Positions 6,751-11,825 of a stretch of 11,825 nucleotides of DNA are shown here, piece by piece. This DNA comes from Pseudomonadota bacterium. GTDB taxonomy: Bacteria; Pseudomonadota; Alphaproteobacteria; Rhizobiales; Beijerinckiaceae. The number at the start of each line of letters is the position of its first letter. Position 1 is the stretch's first letter. A program made the translations under genes and the position numbers. The stretch covers positions 1 through 11,825 of the forward strand of contig JAFAEL010000149.1 of the NCBI GenBank assembly GCA_023423995.1, given 5' to 3'. The notes beneath the pieces are model-generated. The model was not told the origin of the DNA, made no database searches, and saw nothing but the letters and a program-made list of their open reading frames with translations.

Positions 6751-8676
6751 ATGTCTGACTCCATAGGCATTCTGTCCCGCGATCTCTGGCCGATGCGGGA
6801 CGACATCTCGACACTTCTTGGCGCGAATGTGGTCTGGGCGGCCAGTTCGCCCATGAACCTTGCCGGCATTGCCGGCTGGGACGGCCCACGCGGCAGGCTC
6901 TCGCGAGAGCTGGCCCGATTGCGCGGCGCCCCGTTCCACGCCGTGGAGTTCGGGCCGCTTCGATCCGTGCGGCCTTCCGGGCCAGCCATGAGCCTGGTGA
7001 TCGCCGGGCGCGATCCTGCCGCCAGCCGGCAGGTCTCGCCTGCCGAGGGCTTGGCCATCCTCCGGAAGCTCCGTCTTTCCTGGCGGAACGACGGGCGGGA
7101 CGAGCCTCCTCCTGCCCTGCGGGGGCGCGACTTCGTTCTCGTCATCGCGAATTCTCGCTCTGGCCATCCCGAGAAGCCCGGGCATCTGCTCCGCCGCGCG
7201 GCCCTGGACAATCCATCGGCCGCCATCGCGGTGGTCGCCGGCTCCCGCGAGGACCCATCGCTCGCCGCCAGGGTAGCGCGCACTCACCCTGGCGCCGTAC
7301 CGGTTGCCGGCATCAATCCCTGGACGCTCGTCGAGCGCGCGGCACGCATCTATTCCCCGCCGGACGATCTGCTGACCCTGGCCCTGCTCGCCGGACGGTC
7401 GGTCGAGGGCGTGGCGTCCGACGAAGCCCCGGAGGCCCTGTTCGCGCGGGTGTTCCTGGAAGAGCCGGCCTACCTGGATGCCTGGACCCGCCAGGAGACG
7501 GATTTTCTCACGGCCGCCGACCAGTTGGCCTGGCAGCGCGCCCGCTTTCTCGAAAACACCCGCCGCAGCCACTGCATCGGCGTATCCCGCTGGAAGGCGA
7601 GGCAGGTCGCACGCTTTCTCGATGGCCCAGACGGGCCGGCCATCATGTTCGGGTCGGACAGGAAGGCCGTCGCCGCCGCGGCAGCTTCGGGCGGGCAGAT
7701 CGTGGCCTGGGAGACCCGCATGCCGGCGCGGCTCGAGGCGGCCTGCGCCGAGGCGGGCGTATCGCTACAGCGCATGGAGGACGGCTTCCTTCGCTCCGTC
7801 GGGCTCGGAGCGGCCTTCATGCCGGGCGCCTCCTGCGTCCTCGATGGGCGCGGCATTTATTACGACCCGAGACGGGAGAGCGACCTGGAGCACATCCTGG
7901 CGACGGCGGAGTTCCCGCCGGAACTCGTCCAGCGCGCAGCGGAGCTTCGCCGGACGGTCGTGGCGTTGCGGCTCACCAAGTACAATGTCGGCCGGCAATC
8001 CTCCCTGGAGGAGCTTCCGCGGGACCGGCGGATCGTGCTCGTCCCCGGCCAAGTGGAGGACGATGCCTCGGTCCTGCTCGGCTCGCCCTCGACCCCGACC
8101 AATCTCGCCCTCCTCAAGGCAGCGCGGCGGCGGAACCCCGATGCCTTCATCGTCTACAAGCCTCATCCGGACGTGGAGGCAGGGCTTCGGCGCGGGAAGC
8201 TCGGCCCCGACCAGGTCGCCGGCCTGGCCGATCGCGTCATCGGGGATGTCGGCATCGTCGACCTGCTCGACCGGGTGGAATCGATCGAGACGATGACCTC
8301 GCTCGCAGGCTTCGAGGCGCTGCTCCGCGGCAGGCGGACCGTCGTGCACGGGCGCCCCTTCTATTCGGGCTGGGGCCTGACGGAGGACGTGGATCCACCG
8401 CCGCGCCGCACCCGCAGGCTCAGCCTCGACGAACTCGTGGCCGGAGCCCTGATCCTCTACCCTCGCTATATCGACCCCGTCACGGGGCAGCGCTGCCCGC
8501 CGGAGGTACTCGTGCGTCGGCTTGCAGCCGCCCGGGATGCGGCCCTCACGGCCGATCCCGGCAAGGCGGCCGCCCGCGCCGCCTATGTCCGGGCCCGACA
8601 CGCGCTGCTCACGCCGATCGGGCGGGCCCTCCGTCGCATGAAGGGCGCCGTGCGCTCCCACGCTCCCCGGCCCTGA
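6751..8676 (+). CDS. kpsC: KpsC-type capsule beta-Kdo transferase with a degenerate N-terminal module
   Basis: 641 residues from ATG 6751; an in-frame TTG at 6676 would add 25 residues of low-quality sequence. KpsC elongates the beta-Kdo linker begun by KpsS, and normally contains two related transferase modules with different linkage specificity. Here the C-terminal module (about 270-600) has all expected motifs: RMEDGFLRSVGLG (341-353), GRGIYYD (366-372), KYN (410-412), VPGQVEDDAS (431-440), YKPHPDV (469-475), TSLAGFEALL (516-525), PFYSGWGLT (536-544) and YPRYIDPVTG (570-579). The N-terminal module (1-250) keeps the order and spacing of elements but not the residues: EFGPLRS (66-72) in place of EDGFLRS, VIANSRSG (131-138) in place of VPGQVEDD, VAGSRED (162-168) in place of YKPHPDV, LLTLALLAG (207-215) in place of the GFEALL segment, and no FYSGWGLT segment. 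The tail (about 610-641) is basic and alanine-rich and may contact membrane. The stop overlaps the next ATG by one base. Confidence 0.92.
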   Translation: MSDSIGILSRDLWPMRDDISTLLGANVVWAASSPMNLAGIAGWDGPRGRLSRELARLRGAPFHAVEFGPLRSVRPSGPAMSLVIAGRDPAASRQVSPAEGLAILRKLRLSWRNDGRDEPPPALRGRDFVLVIANSRSGHPEKPGHLLRRAALDNPSAAIAVVAGSREDPSLAARVARTHPGAVPVAGINPWTLVERAARIYSPPDDLLTLALLAGRSVEGVASDEAPEALFARVFLEEPAYLDAWTRQETDFLTAADQLAWQRARFLENTRRSHCIGVSRWKARQVARFLDGPDGPAIMFGSDRKAVAAAAASGGQIVAWETRMPARLEAACAEAGVSLQRMEDGFLRSVGLGAAFMPGASCVLDGRGIYYDPRRESDLEHILATAEFPPELVQRAAELRRTVVALRLTKYNVGRQSSLEELPRDRRIVLVPGQVEDDASVLLGSPSTPTNLALLKAARRRNPDAFIVYKPHPDVEAGLRRGKLGPDQVAGLADRVIGDVGIVDLLDRVESIETMTSLAGFEALLRGRRTVVHGRPFYSGWGLTEDVDPPPRRTRRLSLDELVAGALILYPRYIDPVTGQRCPPEVLVRRLAAARDAALTADPGKAAARAAYVRARHALLTPIGRALRRMKGAVRSHAPRP

Positions 8677-10175
8677 TGGTTCTCGCCGTCCTGTCCTGCC
8701 TGCTTGCCTTCGCGGCGAGCGTGGCGGTCGAGCGCCTTGCCGTCCTGCCCGGTGGGCAGCGGCCGAGCCTGCGCGCCATGCCCTGGCGGCTCGCCGCCTT
8801 CGGCACCCTGTACCTGTTCTGGTTGGGCATCTGGGGAAGGCCCCTCCTGGCCGCGCTCGCCTGCCTGATCACGGTGGCGGTCCTGACGGCCATCAGCATC
8901 CGCAAGCGCGAGCTTGTCGGCGAGCCCCTCGCCTTCTCGGATTTCGGGCTGATCGAGATGATCGTCCGGCACCCGGACCTGTACTACACCGACTTCCTGG
9001 CAAAGCCGCCCTTCCTGCTCGGGGCAGCCTCCTTCCTGGCCGCGCTTGGCACCTGGCTCTGGCTCGAACCGGCCTATACGGTGCTCTCGCCTCTCGGCTC
9101 CGCAGCCGCCGTCGTGCTGGTGCTCGGCGGGATTGCCGCCCTCTGGTGGGCCGCGGGGAGGGCTCCGCTCTCGCTCCTCATGGGGCGACTTCTCCCCCAT
9201 CCCGATCCCGAGGAGCACATCGCGCGCCGGGGCCTCCTGCTCACGCTGGTCAGCTATGCCCTGCGTTGGAGGGGCCAGGTCGCGGCACCCTATCTGGCCG
9301 ACAGCCAGGACAGGGCAGACTCGGCGCCGCTCGGCCCCGACCTCATCATCGTCATCCAGTTCGAGTCCTTCCTGGATCCCGAACGGGCCGGGCTATCCGA
9401 TGCCGCACTCCCTGGCCTTGCCCGTGCGCGCGACCTCTCGCTCCTGCACGGCCCGCTCCGGGTGCCGGCCTGCGGGGCCTTCACGATGCGCACGGAGCAT
9501 GCCGTGCTCACCGGGCTGTCGGACGCAGATCTCGGTTTCCGGGCCTTCGATCCCTACCTTGCGCGGCGTGGCCCCGCCCCGACCAGCCTTGCACACCGGT
9601 TGAAGGCGCGCGGATTCGAAACCGTGTTCATGCACCCGTTCCGGTCCGGCTTCTTCGGCCGCGCGAAGGTCGTGCCCCGGCTCGGCTTCGATCGCCTCCT
9701 CTTCGAAGATGATTTCGCGGGCGCCGAACGGTTCGGTCCCTATGTCAGCGACCGCGCCATGATGCGGGCGATCCTGGCCGAGGCCGATCGTCCGCCCCTG
9801 CCGAGGTTGATCACCGCCATCACGATGGAAAACCACGGTCCCTGGACGGCCGGCCGCCTCGAAGGGGAGACGGACCCGACCCGGCAATACCTCCGCCATC
9901 TCGGCAATGCGGACGAGGCGATCGGCCTCCTGCTCGACGGCCTCCTGCAGCGGCGCGGCAGGACCCTTCTCTGCTTCTTCGGGGATCATCCGCCCATCCT
10001 TCCCGGGCTTCCGCCGACACGCGCAGCCGAGACCGACTACGCGCTGCTATTCATCGAGGATGGCCAACCACTGGCGAGCGGCATGGCCGAGCGGCTCTCC
10101 GCCGATGCGCTGGGGCGCCTGGTGGCGAGCCTGTCCGGCGAGGCCCCGACGATGCGGGCTGGAGAGGCTGCGTGA
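8676..10175 (+). CDS. Membrane phosphoglycerol transferase / LTA-synthase-like sulfatase-fold enzyme
   Basis: 499 residues; the ATG shares its A with the kpsC stop (TGATG). About five hydrophobic segments (near 2-23, 38-53, 55-75, 112-131 and 138-160) precede a soluble alkaline-phosphatase-superfamily domain (about 218-490), the architecture of LtaS and OpgB-like enzymes, which would put the active site in the periplasm. The metal/nucleophile set is present: E230 in VIQFESF, T270 in GAFTMRTEHAVLTG (nucleophile by alignment with the T-x-x-TE..LTG pattern), H320 in FMHPFRSGFFGR, H387 in ITMENHGPW, and D437-H438 in FFGDHPP. LtaS-family enzymes cleave phosphatidylglycerol and pass glycerophosphate to an acceptor through a threonine intermediate. 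The acceptor here is unknown. The position between kpsC and a capsule glycosyltransferase suggests that it decorates, or helps polymerise, the surface polysaccharide. A phosphoethanolamine transferase or true sulfatase is less likely given the motif set and the helix count. Confidence 0.85.
   Translation: MVLAVLSCLLAFAASVAVERLAVLPGGQRPSLRAMPWRLAAFGTLYLFWLGIWGRPLLAALACLITVAVLTAISIRKRELVGEPLAFSDFGLIEMIVRHPDLYYTDFLAKPPFLLGAASFLAALGTWLWLEPAYTVLSPLGSAAAVVLVLGGIAALWWAAGRAPLSLLMGRLLPHPDPEEHIARRGLLLTLVSYALRWRGQVAAPYLADSQDRADSAPLGPDLIIVIQFESFLDPERAGLSDAALPGLARARDLSLLHGPLRVPACGAFTMRTEHAVLTGLSDADLGFRAFDPYLARRGPAPTSLAHRLKARGFETVFMHPFRSGFFGRAKVVPRLGFDRLLFEDDFAGAERFGPYVSDRAMMRAILAEADRPPLPRLITAITMENHGPWTAGRLEGETDPTRQYLRHLGNADEAIGLLLDGLLQRRGRTLLCFFGDHPPILPGLPPTRAAETDYALLFIEDGQPLASGMAERLSADALGRLVASLSGEAPTMRAGEAA
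10161..10167 (+). promoter_or_regulatory. Ribosome binding site for the GT4 gene
   Basis: GGAGAGG lies four bases before the GTG start at 10172 (GGAG core to start: seven bases). It is the clearest Shine-Dalgarno in the operon and decides the GTG start. That start also overlaps the stop of the preceding gene as GTGA. Confidence 0.7.
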
Positions 10176-11446
10176 CGGCATCCGCCCCGATCCTGGTCGA
10201 TACGACCCGGCTGCTCACGCGCCTCAAGCACCCGAGCCCGAGCGGCATCGACCGCGTGGATCTCGCCTATGCGCGTCAGTTCCTGAATGGCGAGCCCGAC
10301 CGGCTGGCGATCGGGATCGGCTATTTCGGCCCGCGCATCCTGCCGGATCCGCTGCGGCGGAAGCTCATCAGGACGGTTGCGGAACGCTGGGGCGAGGACC
10401 TACCTGCCGGGCAGGATCCCGTCCTGGCGGAGATCAGGCGTCGCCTCCGGGGTGATGGCGCGAGCGCGGGCGCCGCGCGGAGCGGCTCTGCCGGGCGCCT
10501 TCCTCGTTTCAAGCACGAGGCGGCGGACCAGATCCTGAAGCTCTCGGGGTTCCGCTGGCGGCGAGCGGAAGACGCGCCCCGGGGCGCCATCTATCTCCAC
10601 ACGTCCCACCTCCGGCTCGACCGTCCGGAGCATTTCGCCTGGCTCGAGAAACGTCCCGATATCCGGGCCGTGTTCTTCGTCCACGACCTGATCCCGATCG
10701 AGTTCCCCGAATACGTCGTGCCTGGGGAGGACGAGCGGCATCGGGTCCGCATGACGACGGTCGCCCGCCACGCCGCCGCCGTGCTCGTGAACTCGGCGGA
10801 TGTCGGAGAGCGGTTCGCCCGGCATTGCCGGCAGACAGGCCTGCCCACGCCGCCCGTGACGGTGGCGCCGCTCGCGGTCGAGCCCGTCTTCCTCGATACG
10901 CCCCGTCGCCCGGCTGCCGGGCGGCCCTATTTCGTGATCTGCAGCACCATCGAGGCCCGCAAGAACCACCTGCTCCTGCTCCAGGTCTGGCGCGAGCTCG
11001 CGGGGCGTCTCGGCCCCGAGACGCCCGCTCTCGTGATCGTCGGGCGGCGGGGATGGGAGAGCGAGGCCGCGATCGACCTCCTGGACAGGAGCCCGGCCCT
11101 CCGCGGCCATGTCTTCGAGGCGAGCGGCCTGTCGACTGGAGGGCTCGCGGAGCTCGTCGCAGGGGCTCGCGCGCTGCTCATGCCCTCCTTCGCGGAGGGT
11201 TATGGCATCCCCATCGTTGAGGCGCTCACGGTCGGCACGCCCGTGCTGGCCTCCGACATACCGGTGCACCGGGAAGTTGCGGGGCAGCGGGCCAGGTTCA
11301 TCGACCCGCTGGACGGGCCGGCCTGGCTCGACGCGATCGAGAACCTCTCGCGAACGGAGGCGAAAACCGTCGAGGGCTACGCACCACCGACCTGGGGGGT
11401 TCATTTCGCGGCCGTTAACCACCTCCTGCGGGAGCTGGGTACGTGA
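10172..11446 (+). CDS. GT4-family (GT-B fold) glycosyltransferase
   Basis: 424 residues with a GTG start that overlaps the upstream stop (GTGA) and has a good ribosome binding site. It is a retaining GT-B enzyme of the large GT4 family. The N-terminal domain opens with ILVDTTRLL (7-15) and SGIDRVDLAYA (24-34), and carries FFVHDLIPIEFPEY (168-181) and VLVNSADV (204-211). The donor-binding C-terminal domain has STIEARKNHLLLLQVW (258-273, including R263/K264), VIVGRRGW (288-295), and the E-x7-E motif at E342 and E350 within FAEGYGIPIVEAL, followed by GTPVLASDIPVHREV. Residues about 88-125 are an Arg/Gly/Ala-rich insertion of lower quality. No signal or membrane helix is seen, so it acts in the cytoplasm. 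Donor and acceptor sugars cannot be read from sequence. Its place in the kpsC operon implies a role in building the capsular repeat or the sugar next to the Kdo linker. Confidence 0.9.
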   Translation: MTASAPILVDTTRLLTRLKHPSPSGIDRVDLAYARQFLNGEPDRLAIGIGYFGPRILPDPLRRKLIRTVAERWGEDLPAGQDPVLAEIRRRLRGDGASAGAARSGSAGRLPRFKHEAADQILKLSGFRWRRAEDAPRGAIYLHTSHLRLDRPEHFAWLEKRPDIRAVFFVHDLIPIEFPEYVVPGEDERHRVRMTTVARHAAAVLVNSADVGERFARHCRQTGLPTPPVTVAPLAVEPVFLDTPRRPAAGRPYFVICSTIEARKNHLLLLQVWRELAGRLGPETPALVIVGRRGWESEAAIDLLDRSPALRGHVFEASGLSTGGLAELVAGARALLMPSFAEGYGIPIVEALTVGTPVLASDIPVHREVAGQRARFIDPLDGPAWLDAIENLSRTEAKTVEGYAPPTWGVHFAAVNHLLRELGT

Positions 11447-11617
11447 CCTTTCGCTGCCGGGCCGGTTCGGATTCTCTTAAGCCTTGCTCCCGATGGTGAA
11501 GGGAAGGTTGAGGAATTCGCTTCAATCCGCCGCGACGACAGGGTGTGTCAAAGCAGAGACAACAGTCTCCGCGATGCACCAGCCGGCCCGGCACCAGCTT
11601 CCCGGAGCGAGTGTTTG

Positions 11618-11677
11618 ATGGCAAAGCTCCGGCCGGGGGCCGCATTTTCCATGCTCAGACGAGGTTTCGACGCGTGA
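11618..11677 (+). CDS. Possible 19-residue leader mini-ORF overlapping the exporter start
   Basis: ATG 11618 opens a 19-codon frame ending at TGA 11675-11677, which overlaps the GTG start of the next gene as GTGA. A GGAG (11604-11607) lies ten bases upstream, a usable but slightly long spacing. The predicted peptide is basic with no recognisable family. Its overlap geometry matches the coupled junctions elsewhere in the cluster. Such short frames arise often by chance in GC-rich DNA, so this is speculative. Confidence 0.2.
   Translation: MAKLRPGAAFSMLRRGFDA
11630..11648 (+). terminator. Possible small hairpin with short T run (attenuator or weak terminator)
   Basis: CGGCC (11630-11634), a GGG loop, and GGCCG (11638-11642) form a perfect five-pair GC stem, followed by CA and then TTTT (11645-11648). 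The stem and T tract are short for an intrinsic terminator. It lies only 26 bases before the GTG of the next gene, so it could equally shape translation initiation or be chance in GC-rich DNA. Confidence 0.25.
11661..11664 (+). promoter_or_regulatory. Ribosome binding site for the exporter lipoprotein
   Basis: GAGG, within ACGAGG (11659-11664), lies nine bases before GTG 11674. It supports that start over an upstream in-frame GTG at 11611, as does the lipoprotein signal that begins right at 11674. Confidence 0.55.
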
Positions 11678-11825
11678 GGTTTAGGATCGCGACGCTCGGA
11701 TTCGCCCTGGCGCTGGCCGGCTGCTCTGGCCTGCCGTCCACCGGGCCGATGTCCGACGACATCGTGAAGTTGGCCGACAATGACGTCGAGAAGCGCTACG
11801 TGCTGGTCGACGTGGACGACCGGAC
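11674..11825 (+). CDS. Polysaccharide-export outer-membrane lipoprotein, Wza/KpsD/CtrA-like (partial, 5' end)
   Basis: Only the first 50 codons are present; the gene runs off the right edge. From GTG 11674 the product opens with RFR, a hydrophobic core IATLGFALALAG, and a lipobox LAGC with the lipid-modified cysteine at residue 17, so it is a lipoprotein signal peptide. The mature start CSGLPSTGP and the later KRYVLVDVDD look like the opening of Wza/BexD/CtrA-type polysaccharide export proteins, which form the outer-membrane channel for capsule. The function call relies on this short similarity and on the capsule genes upstream. It could instead be an unrelated lipoprotein. It is separated from the GT4 gene by 227 bases and may have its own promoter. 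Confidence 0.65.
   Translation, partial: MRFRIATLGFALALAGCSGLPSTGPMSDDIVKLADNDVEKRYVLVDVDDR

Larger units (their letters stand above)
11447..11673 (+). other. Intergenic region before the exporter lipoprotein gene
   Basis: 227 bases without a convincing full gene. It contains an EcoRI-type palindrome GAATTC near 11512, a 6-base inverted pair CGGATT/AATCCG about 55 bases apart, a small GC hairpin (11630-11642) and a possible 19-codon mini-ORF (11618-11677). I found no pair of -35/-10 boxes that I trust, although a promoter for the downstream gene would be expected here if that gene is not part of the kpsC operon transcript. Confidence 0.5.

Noticed and set aside
1..11825. CRISPR arrays, tRNA/rRNA genes, insertion sequences or phage genes
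   Set aside because: I saw no regularly spaced direct repeats, tRNA-like cloverleaf, transposase frame with terminal inverted repeats, or phage motifs. Base composition looks even across the window by eye.

Overview
The window is GC-rich (by eye roughly two thirds G+C), densely coded and strongly biased to G/C in third codon positions. The tamA-tamB pair, the Rhizobiales-like TamB tail and the capsule genes suggest an alphaproteobacterium, most likely of the Hyphomicrobiales (Methylobacterium/Microvirga-type). That placement is inferred from protein style and not from a marker gene.

Layout. (1) Positions 1-4475, plus strand: the last 59 codons of a TamA/BamA-type outer-membrane barrel, overlapping by one base a complete 1431-residue tamB. 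This is housekeeping outer-membrane biogenesis. (2) Positions 4497-6568, minus strand: a two-gene unit read away from the centre, a kpsS-type beta-Kdo transferase followed (ATGA overlap) by a short-chain dehydrogenase that converges on tamB with a 21-base gap. (3) Positions 6569-6750: a divergent control region with a good sigma-70-like promoter for kpsS. (4) Positions 6751-11446, plus strand: a tightly overlapping three-gene operon, a kpsC-type beta-Kdo transferase, a five-helix membrane phosphoglycerol transferase/LTA-synthase-like enzyme and a GT4 glycosyltransferase. (5) Positions 11447-11673: a 227-base gap with a possible mini-ORF and a small hairpin. (6) From 11674 to the edge: the beginning of a lipoprotein that looks like a Wza/KpsD-type polysaccharide exporter.

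Together, regions 2-6 look like one edge of an ABC-transporter-dependent (group 2-like) capsule locus. KpsS and KpsC would build the beta-Kdo linker on a phospholipid at the cytoplasmic membrane. The GT4 enzyme would contribute to the repeat unit. The LTA-synthase-like enzyme would act in the periplasm, plausibly adding phosphoglycerol. The lipoprotein would export the product. The ABC transporter genes (kpsM/T/E type) are not in view.

The two most interesting points are a KpsC whose N-terminal catalytic module has kept its fold-level pattern but lost its active-site motifs, and the embedding of an LTA-synthase-like enzyme in a Kdo-linker capsule operon. Together they suggest an altered linker and a phosphoglycerol-modified (possibly teichoic-acid-like) surface polymer. 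That interpretation is an inference.
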